Origin: Ridgeia piscesae
Lineage: Eukaryota; Annelida; Polychaeta; Sabellida; Siboglinidae
Direction of reading: 5' to 3'
Length of the DNA: 64,000 nucleotides
Assembly: GCA_025642075.2 (NCBI GenBank)
Contig: JAODUO010000039.1
Span: 201,001 to 265,000 of the forward strand
A program made the position numbers and the translations under genes. The notes beneath the pieces are model-generated. The model saw only the letters and a list, made by a program, of their open reading frames with translations, did no database searches and had not been told where the DNA came from. Of this stretch, positions 1 through 45,290 are shown one piece after another; positions within the stretch are counted from its first letter, which is position 1; the number at the start of each line of letters is the position of its first letter.

Positions 1-1375
1 CTGATGTGGTCAACAGTTCTACAATAATGCACAGCCTGACACCAACGTTTTGTTATATCCACTTGGTTCCAGTAATTCCATCCACTGCAATGTTAGCTAT
101 GTGTGGATGTGACACATGTCTTCCCTTTGCAATGTTCTTGGAAATACACTGAAATATGGATATACTATAAACCCACATTACATCTATCATTACATATATC
201 CGACTCCTTGAATACTGATACAACAATTTCTAGTAAATATTAATGTCGTCGAGTCAAAGTATCCCATCATGAGTCACGAATGTAAAGGCAATGTCTTGCT
301 ATTTGCGAATATGTCCCCAAACCTAAGGCTACAAAAGTAATTGTTACTCTCTATAATGCGGATTTATTTGTTTTATGCTTATAATGATAAAATATTGCAC
401 ACGCTAGACATCGCCTTTGCAGTCGTAATGCGTCTGGGGTGCGCTAACTGCTCACGCCCTGTGACATCGGCTTCTTTACGTCGACTCAATCTCAACGTTC
501 TAAAACACAATAAAAATACTATCCGACTTCTTTGTACCGGAAGTGATCTAAAATGACAATCCGAACACATACACATCGATGATCGAAAACAGGCGGTAAA
601 ACCGTTTCGATAAGGCCCTAATAATTTAGGCCAGCTAACTGGAAGACTACCTGGCAATGAAGCATACAGTATTTATAATACATCATGTAATATTAGTTCC
701 ATTTAAAAAAATGGCGCCTTGGCGTCGCAGACGACCCCATGCTGGGCCAACTTGCGGTATAACAAACCCGACAGAGGGCACCACTACCTTATGAAATCTT
801 AATTGGATGTGCAGACCCCGGATGGAAATGAAACCACCGGGTTTGTGTATTTCGTCGTTCACTTTAATTATGTAGTTAAACACAGTATTTGTCTATTTAA
901 TATGAACAGTAAGTATCATGTTGTCACATCTACCGATGTCAGTGTTATGTGGTTAAACAGAATGCCTAGATATATGTATAAGCTTTGAAGTTTGAAAACA
1001 AATTCACGAGGTACTTCGGCGTTCGCGGCTCAGTCACGTCACTCACTCAGTTTCAATTTCTCAACAATTCACAAAATGGTTTCACGGCCCGTTGAATTCT
1101 GCATTTGCTACCCTTAGTTGGTTTGGTTTTATTTGGAATTTCCGTGTTGCTTCTGGTAGAACGATGGCATTCACAATCCATTAGGTAGGTCTGCATTTTG
1201 GCGATTATAACGCGACGCTTGACAGTGGGCGATAACATGGCGATGTTGTGTAATGAACACTTCAGTCATCAGTTCATATGTCATTATTTTGTTCAGTATT
1301 TAATTTAGCAAATTAGAAAATGTGTCATAAATTTCTGTTTCTGTTATGTTGTAATGCAAAACCCCTACTGGGGCA
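1..1375. other. No supported gene; possible upstream regulatory DNA
   Basis: No convincing coding signal. An ETS-type motif (CCGGAAGTG, 538-546) and an ATGGCGCC motif (about 712) are typical of housekeeping promoters. They might mark the unseen MED14 non-coding first exon (weak inference). Confidence 0.25.
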
Positions 1376-2110
1376 TCACGCACTAGTATGGTTGCTCGGT
1401 TTCAGGATGGCTGGCTTCATGTTATCTGGAAGTGGAATAAGAGTATTTGTGCTTGGGAATATGGGATTAGGGTGGGGTGGGTGGGGAAAAGTACAAATCA
1501 AGGCTGGGGGTGTGGTAGGGATGGGGTGTGGAGGGGGACGGGGTGGTGGTGTATATTGGTTATTGGAGGTGCCTGAAGGGTGCAATTGTCAGGTTAATGT
1601 CCTGCAATGCACCCTTAAAGGTGTCGAGACTGTTGTGGACAAATACACTAGAAGGAAGTCTGTTCCACTGGGCTATTGTTTGTGGAAAAAAAACTGTATT
1701 TGTAGTAGTTGTGGGAGGTTGATATTTGTGTGGGTGGTTGGATCTTGTTTGGCTGTGTCCGGGCATGAGGTATTGGTTGGGATTGATGTCTAAGAGATTG
1801 TTTGTTATTTTATACATGGTGGTAAGTCTGGCCTCAGCCTTCCTCTGTTCTAGTGTTGGCCAAGAGAGGGCAGAGGCCAAGATGGATCCAGATGTTTCCC
1901 AGCTGTAATTATGGACCACAAATCTTGCTGCCCGGTGCTGGACCCACTCTAGATGGTTGATGTTTCGGGTGGTATATGGGTCCCACACCGGGCAGCAGTA
2001 CTCGAGGTGTGGGCGGACCAGATTTTAAGTTTCTTTTAATGAATCCAAGTTTGCTATTTGCCTTATTGACTATCTTGTTGATGTGTGGGTTCCAGGAGAG
2101 GTTAATATAT
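1376..2110 (-). mobile_element. Truncated, broken non-LTR retrotransposon (CR1/Jockey-like RT C-terminus)
   Basis: Minus-strand reading gives SWNPHINKIVNKANSKLGFI, then after a small deletion and frame change VRPHLEYCCPVWDPYTTRNI, VQHRAARFV, TLEQRKAEARLTTMYKI and FFPQTIAQWNRLPSSVFVHN. This is the conserved C-terminal region of CR1/L2/Jockey-type reverse transcriptases. The intact open part is 1560-1988. A C-rich 3' tail lies at 1376-1560, and the 5' end is truncated near a (GT)n tract. Confidence 0.82.
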
Positions 2111-2120
2111 TGGTTCCTAT

Positions 2121-2140
2121 GTGTGTGTGTGTGTGTGTGT
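2121..2140. repeat. (GT)10 microsatellite
   Basis: Uninterrupted GT run at the truncated edge of the LINE fragment. Confidence 0.9.
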
Positions 2141-2740
2141 ATGTATTATCTAAACAATGTAGCAAATGTTCTTTAGAACTGATCAGCATCAGGTTATGAA
2201 CCCTCATTCCTCCAAATCGATAGTCTGATTTTTTTAGGTAAATAAATTAACTATTATGCAGTGACATAATGATTAATCTAGATATTCATGTATATGTCGG
2301 ACGTTTATTTTGACTAAGATTAATGTATGATATAACTAGTCCATTGCATTAGCATACGACAACCTGTACTGGCTGTAGTCTGTCCTATAAAATAGGTTTA
2401 ATCACTGTCCGCATCCCTGGTCGGTATGCATAATACATTATACGGCAGCATTTGAAATATCCACTGAATCGGTGGTTACTAACTCAGTCACTTTTTAAGT
2501 TGTTTGTCCATGTAGCTGCCAGCTTTTTCAGGGACATTATATGTAACGAAAGCAAAATACGGAACTCACAATGTGTATCAGTCACTTTCTGAAGTTTCTT
2601 GTCTGTTGATACAGTGAGCCAACCGGCATACATTTCAAATTGTATAAACTAAATTTGTACATCTATTTGTGTTGAGACAAAGTTGTATGTCATGGATGTG
2701 TTCAATTAAAACCAGTGATGTTTACGCAGCATTTTTAACT

Positions 2741-2880
2741 TGATTTTATTTATTATATTTACTTATTTTATTATTATTTAAATTTGTAAAATGTTTACTA
2801 TTTATATTGTAGTTTTAGTGTTGCAATATGTAAAGCGCTATGGGTATGTGGGCTATATAAAATACTTATTATTAACTGTA
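2741..2880 (+). mobile_element. Retroposon 3' tail (SINE/LINE2-type)
   Basis: Contains GTAAAGCGCTATGGG and GGGCTATATAAAATACTTA followed by ATT-rich repeats. This closely resembles the common invertebrate SINE/LINE tail GTAAAGCGCTATATAAA-(ATT)n. It ends about 20 bp before the MED14 acceptor at 2898. Confidence 0.6.
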
Positions 2881-2898
2881 CTATGTTACCATTTGCAG

Positions 2899-2951
2899 GT
2901 TTGTTGTCAAAGTTGAGCTATATGGCGTGTCACTAGAATTATTGTGTCACT
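2899..2951 (+). promoter_or_regulatory. MED14: MED14 5' UTR part of first coding exon, with a 4-codon uORF
   Basis: A likely 3' splice site (TTTGCAG) ends at 2898, so an upstream non-coding exon is probable; I could not locate it. A minimal upstream ORF, Met-Ala-Cys-His-stop, occupies 2922-2936 and ends 15 nt before the main ATG. It could modestly dampen translation (inference). Confidence 0.5.
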
Positions 2952-36242
<33,291 letters not shown>

Positions 36243-38400
36243 GAGGACATGGCAACTACATGTCTACATGTATGAGAACATGGCAACTACATGTCTACAT
36301 GTAGGAGAACATGGCAACTACATGTCTACATGTATGAGAACATGACAACTACACGTCTACATGTAGGAGAACATGGCAACTACATGTCTACATGTATGAG
36401 AACATGACAACTACACGTCTACATGTAGGAGAACATGGCAACTACATGTCTACATGTATGAGAACATGGCAACTACACGTCTACATGTAGGAGAACATGG
36501 CAACTACATGTCTACATGTAGGAGAACATGGCAACTACATGTAAGACTGGAATCTGTAGGAGAACATGGCAACTACATGTCTACTGTGAGAACTGTAACT
36601 ACATTCAAATTATTAAAATAACTAATTCTAGTTTACTAAGTAATAGTACACATTTAATTGATACCTCCATGTATTGAAATAAGGTGTATGTTAAAACATC
36701 ATCAGCTGCTAACATTTGTTCATCATCCCTAGCTAGCTGCCTTGCATTGCTTTATGTAGAGACCCGTCATTTGAACGGGTAAAACCCGTTTTGGGCGGGT
36801 AGAAATATCACTGGACGGTTGAGATGACCTGCATGTGTGTACCACAGAATACGTGACTGCATAAATGTGTGACTACATAAAAGCCTGCCACCTTAGAAGG
36901 AAATACAGCACAAATTTCTGCATTACGATTTATGTTTGTTACAGATACAACTGACCCGCATCGGAGTTGCCATGCCACCTGGTGTTGAACCTCAGAATAT
37001 CGTCATCCCGATCCTGTATGACCACAGCATGAACACGACGCAGGTGATGGAGCAGCGGTCACAGGAGCTTAGTCAGTCCACTGTTGCGGTCAGCAACATG
37101 CTCAAGAGGTTCATTGAGTTCAACCCTAACCCCAACGGGTGCAGCATCTACCCCGCCTTGAGGGAACTGCTCACTAACCTAGTCGTGCCCATGCAAGGGA
37201 TGAACCAACCACAGTGAGAGGACATGGCAACTACATGTCTACATGTAGGAGAACATGGCAACTACACGTCTACATGTAGGAGAACATGGCAACTACATGT
37301 CTACATGTAGGAGAACATGGCAACTACATGTCTACATGTAGGAGAACATGGCAACTACATGTCTACATGTAGGAGAACATGGCAACTACATGTCTACATG
37401 TAGGAGAACATGGCAACTACACGTCTACATGTAGGAGAACATGGCAACTACATGTCTACATGTAGGAGAACATGGCAACTACATGTCTACATGTAGGAGA
37501 ACATGGCAACTACACGTCTACATGTATGAGAACATGGCAACTACATGTCTACATGTAGGAGAACATGGCAACTAACGTCTACATGTATGAGAACATGGCA
37601 ACTACATGTCTACATGTAGGAGAACATGGCAACTACATGTCTACATGTAGGAGAACATGGCAACTACACGTCTACATGTATGAGAACATGGCAACTACAT
37701 GTCTACATGTAGGAGAACATGGCAACTACATGTCTACATGTAGGAGAACATGGCAACTACATGTCTACATGTATGAGAACATGGCAACTACATGTCTACA
37801 TGTAGGAGAACATGGCAACTACATGTCTACATGTATGAGAACATGGCAACTACACGTCTACATGTAGGAGAACATGGCAACTACATGTCTACATGTAGGA
37901 AAACATGGCAACTACATGTCTACATGTATGAGAACATGGCAACTACATGTCTACATGTATGAGAACATGGCAACTACATGTCTACATGTAGGAGAACATG
38001 GCAACTACATGTCTACATGTATGAGAACATGGCAACTACACGTCTACATGTAGGAGAACATGGCAACTACACGTCTACATGTAGGAGAACATGGCAACTA
38101 CACGTCTACATGTGTGAGAACATGGCAACTACACGTCTACATGTATGAGAACATGGCTACTATACATCTGAGCAATTCCATATGTGATAGAACATGGCAA
38201 CTACACGTGTGTGGGGTACATGGCAACAATACATATACATGGCAACTACAAATGTAGGGGAACTATGGCAACTATATATATAGGAAAACATGGCAACTAC
38301 AGATGTGAGAGAACATGGCAACTACACATGTGAGAGAACATGGCAACTACACATGTGAGGGAACATGGCAACAACACATGAAAGAACATGGCAACTGCAA
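36243..38400 (+). repeat. 31-bp minisatellite in the MED14 3' UTR
   Basis: Unit GAACATGGCAACTACATGTC plus TACATGTAGGA, repeated about 10 times after copy A and about 30 times after copy B. Variants are GTAGGA/GTATGA and ACATGT/ACACGT. It decays into shorter ATGGCAACTACA units after 38160. The unit contains the palindromic run ACATGTCTACATGT, so transcripts could form many small hairpins. Confidence 0.95.
36945..37217 (+). CDS. MED14: Duplicated MED14 terminal exon, copy B
   Basis: An exact repeat of exon 37 with its own TTGTTACAG acceptor. It has the same 90 residues and stop as copy A; the only coding change I saw is synonymous (CAG to CAA, third codon before the stop). It could serve as an alternative last exon giving the same protein, or be skipped. 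Near identity implies a very recent duplication or an assembly artefact. Confidence 0.85.
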   Translation: MQLTRIGVAMPPGVEPQNIVIPILYDHSMNTTQVMEQRSQELSQSTVAVSNMLKRFIEFNPNPNGCSIYPALRELLTNLVVPMQGMNQPQ

Positions 38401-38577
38401 CCTGTTCCTGTGTCTGTATCAGTTCTTGTTCATAGGTGCAATATTCATCTTTAAGAGCATTTAAATATTTTGGATGATCTCACAACATGAATATTCAAGT
38501 GGTCACATTGCTCTTGGAATATATGTTAGCTGTCATTTGTTGAAAAAAAACTATTTATCTTATGCTGACAATTTTTC

Positions 38578-38583
38578 AATAAA
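38578..38583 (+). terminator. MED14: Candidate MED14 polyadenylation signal
   Basis: First canonical AATAAA after the 3' UTR minisatellite. Using it would give a 3' UTR of about 1.4 kb from copy B or 2.3 kb from copy A. Confidence 0.45.
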
Positions 38584-38860
38584 TATACTATTATGCATAT
38601 CCCAGTGTAAGTATGAGAAGAAAGTCATAACATAATTGTCAATTTGGGAAATGTTCCACAGAATTCAGTTACAATTACCCATTCGACTTGGCTCTAGCTC
38701 GAGTCAAAACCACTGGAACTTAGCGGCAAATGATTTATTGGCTGAGTTTATCTTCTGCATTTTGTAAGGTGATATGCTAGGGGTACTTAGACTGGTGTAA
38801 CTAGCAGCCCAAAGTATGTTCTAATGAACTGTTATTGCTAAAAATAAAACAGTGGACTTC

Positions 38861-38912
38861 AGTACAGTACAGTACAGTACAGTACAGTACAGTACAGTAC
38901 AGTACAGTACAG
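38861..38912. repeat. (AGTAC)n pentanucleotide microsatellite
   Basis: Ten consecutive CAGTA/AGTAC units. Confidence 0.97.
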
Positions 38913-41539
38913 TGTACAGCACAATACTAAATAAAACAATAGCAGAACTTACTCCCCCACAGTCTAATATATTATGCAATGTCTAATGTTTTGAGATCTT
39001 CCTTTGTTATTTACTTCGTTCAGCATAATTGAAACTGGAGAATTACTCTGCTTAGTTGAAAACTGCTGGATGGTGCATTAGAAGATAGTAAATTTACAAG
39101 TGACATTACTAACAGTTAAAGGTAACTGGTAATGTTTAAGTTTTGTACAGTATTGTGTAGTGATGAATAAATTAATGGTACACAGAGGTGTGGTTTGTTA
39201 TAGTCAGTTACTAATGCTAAGCACACACTACCGACTATCACCGACTTCAGTTGGTCATCGGCATAAGAAGCAGTTGGTGCAAAAGGCCAATTAGTTCGCC
39301 GACTAGCGCCGACTTTTGCCAGCACACACCTACCGACTAACGCCGACCGTCGGCGCTACGTGTGTCCTTAAAATCCATTATAAATATGCGTGTTTACCAC
39401 CTTTGGTGTTTACTTGAGATAATTTATTCACAAGAATGACGCCGTTAACAGATGAAGGAATTATGAGTTTTGGGCTGGCGATAGTGATAGTTGCATCATT
39501 ACGATGTCGCCACCGCCGACATCTTCGACTACGAAAAACCAAGACAAAGGGACGAGTCCACACATGAGAGAGGGCTAAACATATCACAGCCAAAATACTT
39601 CTTACGACAAACAAATCGTTTTAAGCATGATCAACTACTTTAGAGAATAAACAAGTTGAGAGAACAATTGCAGGAATTGGTAAGCCCATAGCTAAGGCTA
39701 AGTCAACAACTAAATTATAAGGAAGGAAGAGTCCCAATTTTTACAACAACGCTACTTTATTTTATTAGAACATCTTCAACTAGGGCTAACACCAGTCGCT
39801 GATTATAGACTCATGGGCCTATTAGAAGCAGGAAACCACAATTATCTTGGTGTCTTAGAGTTAGCCTGTTCTTAAACAAGACAAACACTGCTTTCTCAGT
39901 GTCTCTTACTTGACCTGGCTGAATTAAACGGTCTGCTGATGTATTTGAACCATAGCTTCATGCAGAGACCTGACCACCCGTCATTTGGACGGTTATAACC
40001 CGTCATGGACAGGTATAAATATGGGTGGACGGGTAGGTAAACTAATGAAGGAACAAAAAAGCCTTATGCCAGAAAATCAGTGTAAATGGTGGTTAACATG
40101 TGTCTGTAGTCCATTTCAGGTCATCAGACACATTTTAAGGTTTGTAAATTGCCTTATCAGTTAACGTCCACCAAAACATATGCGACTGGCAATAATTTGG
40201 TCTTGCATAAAGCCCAGATTTGAACTGACAACTGGACTAGTGCTAACCACGTCAAATTTCAACTCTATCAGTGCAATAATGGGTGTATTAATCTCCTTGA
40301 TGTTTTACATGACCGAGCTACTGCTAACTTGTTTAAGCTTGAAAGCAAAATCTAAGTATTTTCAAAAGCTACTTCACTTATAGTCAGTCAGCCCTCGACT
40401 CTTCATGCATCTATTCCTTGACTAACAATTTAGTTTGGGATTTCATTAATTAAATAACAGAAAAATGAGTACTATTCTTGTCTGGACAGGTTTATGTTAA
40501 TTACACATTACAATTTCCAATGCAGTTAAGACAGTTAATGAATATTTAAGATCTGGTTAAGTCGATCACCATTTCATCCTTTAGAGTTTGACGAACATGA
40601 ATGTTGCACAAATGTGATAGGAAAATTAAGGCATTGCATGCTTGTTTAAAGTCTCATGATTTGTCGTGCTGTTTTATTGGTTGAAATACTGTACCGTATT
40701 TCAAAGTGTATGGTTTTAAATGGAAAAACATTGTTGTCATTAAAAATGTAAATATGTTTTTACATGCACAATTTGAATGATGACAAGGCATGTTGCCAAT
40801 GGTAATTTCTAATTGCATTTTGCGTACCAAAAAACGAACCTGAATAGCAAGGCGTCGAAGCATAGCGATTTCACCAGCGAACAGGACGAACACGTGAGGC
40901 ACCTGAAATGCAAAGGTAACCAGTAATTACTTAACTAATTAATGTTGTCAGTACACCAGTACCAATATTTGGTTAATGCTATGGTAGGCTTCTAGACAAA
41001 ACAGTAATAAAAACTGAAATATACTGTATAATTGGCAGTGAAAGGTCTTCCCCATTTACAAACGAACATTACTGGCTTTGAATTGTGAATCTTTTTAGCT
41101 ATTTATTCAATTGATCTATTTTATACTAATTTAACGAGTTATAATGTTTTAGTCATGTTGTGTGTTCCATTTATAATAATATATTTGCTAAATATTTTTA
41201 TGCTTTAATTTATCTAAATGTATATATTGATATTAGAGAACATTAACAGTTTTACTATCCGATATTTTTATCGTTTTAATTTTACTAGACATTCTAATTA
41301 GTAACACTTTCATATATTGTTATGCTTTCATAAATAATTTTACTAATATACATTAATGAATTTGTTATCAACCATAATGTTCTTATTGTACAATTCAGCC
41401 GCTTTGGCTGCCAGTGAAGTGAATAAACTCTGTATTATAATATAAATAACTGAAACAGATATAAGATTTATATAGAGTACTATCATAATCTTACCTTGGA
41501 ATGTGGTTGCGCCGACCGTGGAATACTGTGGCTACGATA

Positions 41540-41780
41540 ACGTTTCATGACGTCACAGACGCATTTGCCAGAGTATAAGCCAATCAGAACATCGAAGAAC
41601 CTCCGCGGTTGTTTTAACGGTCACTGCCTCGAGATCGTAAGACGTCGAGGACGCTACTTTATGCGTTGTAGCGTGACGTTCGACGTGCCGTTGTGAAGTG
41701 AGAAAAGAGGTCTTTCGCAATATTCTTCATCTTCTTCCTCTTCAAAGTTTTTGGGCGTCAAAACGAGGTGTTTTGCGAAA
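41540..41780 (+). promoter_or_regulatory. Promoter-like cluster in copy A (CRE, CCAAT)
   Basis: A palindromic TGACGTCA (41549), GCCAATCAG (about 41580) and a GC-rich stretch ending in a TCTTCTTCCTCTTC tract. This block is missing from copy B. Motif content only. Confidence 0.3.
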
Positions 41781-42639
41781 TTTTATAGGATATATATATG
41801 GCAACCCGAAACATGTCAAAACATAATCATAGGCGTCCTATCCAGAGAGTGAACACTCCATTGTTTGCAAAGGGCAGCATAAGTTTTTTTTTATCAAGAT
41901 GCCTCGATCGGTAGTCTTGCTGGCAGTTTGTTGCAAATTTTCTAATCTATGGCATCATCATACTAGGTTAGGGTGTATAACAGAAACATTGTTTACATAA
42001 TTGATAGATAAAAATAGCAACACATAACGTGCGATAACTACTAAGAAATGAACAGATACAAGAACTAGAGTATAAATTTACCGAGAACAGATTACAAAGT
42101 GGCCACCTATTAGACCATTCCAGGACATACAACGGCCAAGCAGGAGTAGCCTTTCTCATAATTAAGAAATAGAAAGACAATAATAGTGAAAGTAAATAGC
42201 TGGACGCAAGCAGTATATAATCCTGGAAATCTGACTGCTCAAATAAACTGACCTCACAGCAGGTGAACGTCGAGAAGAGTCATTTCTAAAAAAACAAATT
42301 ACACATTCCCATCCGGGAAGTGTAACTGTGGCATAATCGGCCACACAACCAAGTTGACAGCGCGCGCTCCATTAGTAGAGGCGTTTGGACGAGCACCGTG
42401 TGTTGGCGCATGCGTACACTGGCACGACAGTGACGTTACCATGAAGTTGTGCTTTGCGCAGGTACGGATTGACATAATCATTGATCACGTCATTGCCGCT
42501 TCCGCCGGCCAACGTGAACGAAGTAGAAGTGGATCCGTGATAAGCCATTTTCAAAAAAAGTCCTCGTTTTCCACTTCTTCGATCACTTCATCGTCTTATT
42601 ATTTATAATTACTAACACGCCGTTTCATTGCTGTTGCAG

Positions 42640-42833
42640 AAAACATCCACGATGACAACGAGATATGGACTACGAGCTCTTCAATGCTTGCGTCACGGCG
42701 ACGGGAACTCGAGGAAGCATTGATCGCGAACTTCGAGCAAGAGACGAGACGTCAGACACCATTCCAGATGACGACGCAGCTGCTAAGCCTTAGAGACGGT
42801 GACATTATTCATAATATCGTATGTGTATTTTAA
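42640..42833 (+). CDS. Possible terminal coding exon in copy A, unrecognised
   Basis: After TTGCTGTTGCAG an open frame reads NIHDDNEIWTTSSSMLASRR, then RELEEALIANFEQETRRQTP and ends at TAA. It is Glu/Arg-rich and probably helical. The equivalent in copy B (51674-51807) is well conserved at first but has a one-base insertion and an early TGA. I do not recognise the family. The acceptor is good, but no preceding exon could be fixed. Confidence 0.3.
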
Positions 42834-42884
42834 GAGTTAACATATGTGCAGATCGTCGTAATTTATGTTAGGTAACCATGGTCG

Positions 42885-42975
42885 GGAGGAGAGTAAACTC
42901 CTTTCGCTGTTGAAGCACTGTGAAATCACACCGCTTCCTCCCCGACGGGGTTGGAGATTGGCTGGCCGGATTGCA
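42885..42975 (+). repeat. GREESKLLSLLKH repeat, copy 1
   Basis: Encodes GREESKLLSLLKHCEITPLP. The same ~85-bp sequence recurs at 43872-43958 (GREESKLLSLLKHWEITSPP) and 51911-52003, so it is a dispersed repeat with a conserved plus-strand reading frame. Confidence 0.7.
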
Positions 42976-43334
42976 TATTCTGTAGGTATTTTAACATGAT
43001 GTAATTTGTATCTAACCTAAATGACTGGTTGATTGCTGTCGGTGCTTTTATACCATTCGAAGATTGACGTCTCACAAAACGCACCGCACCAAACTTGATA
43101 CAAGTTTTCACTTCCATAATATATCATGAGTTATGCTAACTTGAGATATTTAAGTTCGGCGCAGTTTGATAGTCATCGTGAATCACCCTCCATTCATTAT
43201 TTTAAACACAACGATGTCCGAGAAAGGATCAGATCTGGTTATGTAACAATATTCCCGGATCGGATGAGAGAAGTGTCTTAAACGTGTTGAAAATACAAGC
43301 ACTGTATTTGTTTGTGAAGGTTAAACAATAGTAT

Positions 43335-43553
43335 ATGCTGGACGCATTAATGGACATGGTGGTCAATTACTATGGGCAGAAATATGCTGAGCATTTGTAT
43401 GGGTATAAATATCTACTTCACAAGCAGGTCCTTAATCCACTTAAATTCAGGCGTACCATGTCTGGTTTAGAAAACCGCGCCCTCGCCCGTTTTCAATCTG
43501 AAATGACACTCCCTCCGTATATATATTCCGATCTATCAGTCTTGAAGTTGTGA
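43335..43553 (+). CDS. 72-codon open frame, unrecognised
   Basis: Protein-like composition (MLDALMDMVVNYYGQKYAEH, LSVLKL end), including a run LENRALARFQSEMTLPPYIY. No family recognised and no splice partner seen. It may be a chance or decayed frame. Confidence 0.25.
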   Translation: MLDALMDMVVNYYGQKYAEHLYGYKYLLHKQVLNPLKFRRTMSGLENRALARFQSEMTLPPYIYSDLSVLKL

Positions 43554-43871
43554 ACGTCGCCGTGATCATATTTCAATAGCAATTCCCACTCCAAGTCTTG
43601 TCTTCCGATATGAGCAAGGGCCGACAGCGAAAATGTAAACATCGCCGGTTTTTTTTTTTTAACAATACCCGCAGTTGTTACCCTCCCTCGCCAATCCGAT
43701 TTCGCGTCGTGAAGAATCTCCGGCTCAGTTCACACCATTTCAAGTGAATGTCTACTCCATATAAAATACACTGTCTTGTGTATTCATGAAGATGGTTGAT
43801 CCTCCAGTCAACTTCTCAAGACCCGCCCCTGTAACCTGTGTATATAACAACTATAAAGTATTCTGGCTCCT

Positions 43872-43958
43872 ATGGTCGGGAGGAGAGTAAACTCCTTTCA
43901 CTGTTGAAGCACTGGGAAATCACATCTCCTCCTTCCCAAATGGGTTGGAAGTTCGGTG
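43872..43958 (+). repeat. GREESKLLSLLKH repeat, copy 2
   Basis: About 85% like the copy at 42885. It continues in frame into GWKFGGHPLPSL. Confidence 0.7.
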
Positions 43959-43997
43959 GCCATCCCTTACCATCCCTTACTATATTTCCCTTTTTTA

Positions 43998-44083
43998 CAA
44001 TCCATTACCGTGTGTGTGTGTGTGTGTGTGTGTTTGCGTGTGCGTATGCGCGCGCATGCGCGCGCGCGCGTGTGCGTGTGTGA
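43998..44083. repeat. (GT)n/(GC)n alternating purine-pyrimidine tract
   Basis: GT run followed by GCGTATGCGCGCGCATGCGC and GCGCGCGTGTGCGTGTGTG. It is almost strictly alternating purine/pyrimidine over 80 bp. Confidence 0.97.
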
Positions 44084-44633
44084 TTTTGAGCTGTTTACAA
44101 TTAATTGTTGACTGTTGCTCCTAATCCCCATACCAGTGGAGTGATAGAAATTGTACTTTGTAAATTGTATGCATGTAGTCCACTTCTTATATGGCCAACC
44201 CTTCAGCAAGCCCAATGTGACCTTATAAGGCAGATGGCCTCTGGTGAGGGGAACCATCGATAAATGCCCCTGTTTCAAGGCAAACTGGTCGTTCCTTTTT
44301 AAGCACACACATACGTTGTCAACAGTGAAACCTTACTTAGCCATCGAGACGCTACAAATTCACTTAATGTGTACATTAAACAGACACTGTACAATGTCAT
44401 CCATTCTGTGATAAATGACTCCTACTTACAAAGTAACATTTTAAAGAAACTATATATATTATACATATACCAGTTTTATGATTGCCATAGGAATGTGTGC
44501 AAACATAGTTAATCACCATGGCAATATGTCAGCATGGCAGGCCTTGCATAGCAAGCCTTGGTAGAAGAGGGTCCAGCATCGATGACCTGACCACATCACC
44601 ATGACAACAGGTCAGGGTTGTCATCTTGTTAGA

Positions 44634-45040
44634 ACCTGCACCACGTTGACACTGTTTACGCCTGCAACACACTGACAAATGTTAATGCGTGCAACACTGA
44701 AATTATTGCCCTGACGGGCAGCCTGCAACACACTGACAAATGTCAATGCGTGCAACACACTGACACTGTTTGAACTTGCAACACACTGACATTGTGACAA
44801 CCTGCAACACACTGACAAATGTCAATGCGTGCAACACACTGACACTGTTTGAACTTGCAACACACTGACATTGTGACAGCTTGCAACACACTGACAAATG
44901 TCAATGCGTGCAACACACTGACACTGTTTGAACTTGCAACACACTGACATTGTGACAGCCTGCAAAACACTGACACTTTTAAAGCCTGCAACATGCTGAC
45001 ATTGTTTGAGCCTACAACACTGACAAATAGAGCCTACATG
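44634..45040. repeat. 26-bp minisatellite with 79-bp higher-order unit
   Basis: TGCAACACACTGACAAATGT, TGCAACACACTGACACTGTT and TGCAACACACTGACATTGTG alternate. The full triplet repeats at 44722, 44801 and 44880. Confidence 0.93.
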
Positions 45041-45149
45041 ACAGACACTGTAGGTGCTACTGAAGAGCCACAGTTAGCTGAATCTGTACATTATCACAAT
45101 CAAATTATTCAAAAAAACAAAACATAATGCAAACAACTGATAATGTCTA

Positions 45150-45290
45150 CGTGTGTGTTTGTTTGTGTATTAATGTGCATGTGTGTGCATGCACATGCAT
45201 GTATGTGCTTGTGTGTGTATGTATGTGTGTGTTTGTGTACATGTGTGTGCCTGCATGCCTGCATGTGTGTATGTACATGCATGTGTTTGT
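45150..45290. repeat. (TGTG/CATG)-rich simple repeat
   Basis: GT/ATGC alternating tract with ATGCACATGCATG palindromes. Confidence 0.85.

Larger units (their letters stand above)
38404..40820. other. Intergenic, no supported gene
   Basis: Contains an (AGTAC)n pentamer at 38861-38912 and a CACACACTACCGACT / GCCGACTAGCGCCGAC palindrome-rich patch at 39215-39360 that looks like a MITE remnant. A GACCCGTCATTTGGACGGTT block (39975-40040) is also present upstream of both copies of the last MED14 exon (35787, 36762). Confidence 0.5.
40825..43070. repeat. Segmental duplication copy A
   Basis: Shares long stretches with 50315-52110: CGTCGAAGCATAGCGATT, ACCAATATTTGGTTAA, GGCAACCCGAAACATGTCAA, TTACACATTCCCATCCGGGA, AACATCCACGATGACAACGA and GGTCGGGAGGAGAGTAAACT, in the same order and orientation. 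Copy A has about 450 bp extra around 41040-41750. Whether it is a dispersed mobile element or an old gene duplication is unresolved. Confidence 0.85.

Noticed and set aside
1320..1793. 157-codon plus-strand frame rich in Gly
   Set aside because: Antisense of the LINE fragment and its C-rich tail; no domain.
37565..38257. Plus-strand frames of repeated ENMATTCLHVGEHGNY
   Set aside because: Frames within the 3' UTR minisatellite beyond the MED14 stop codon.
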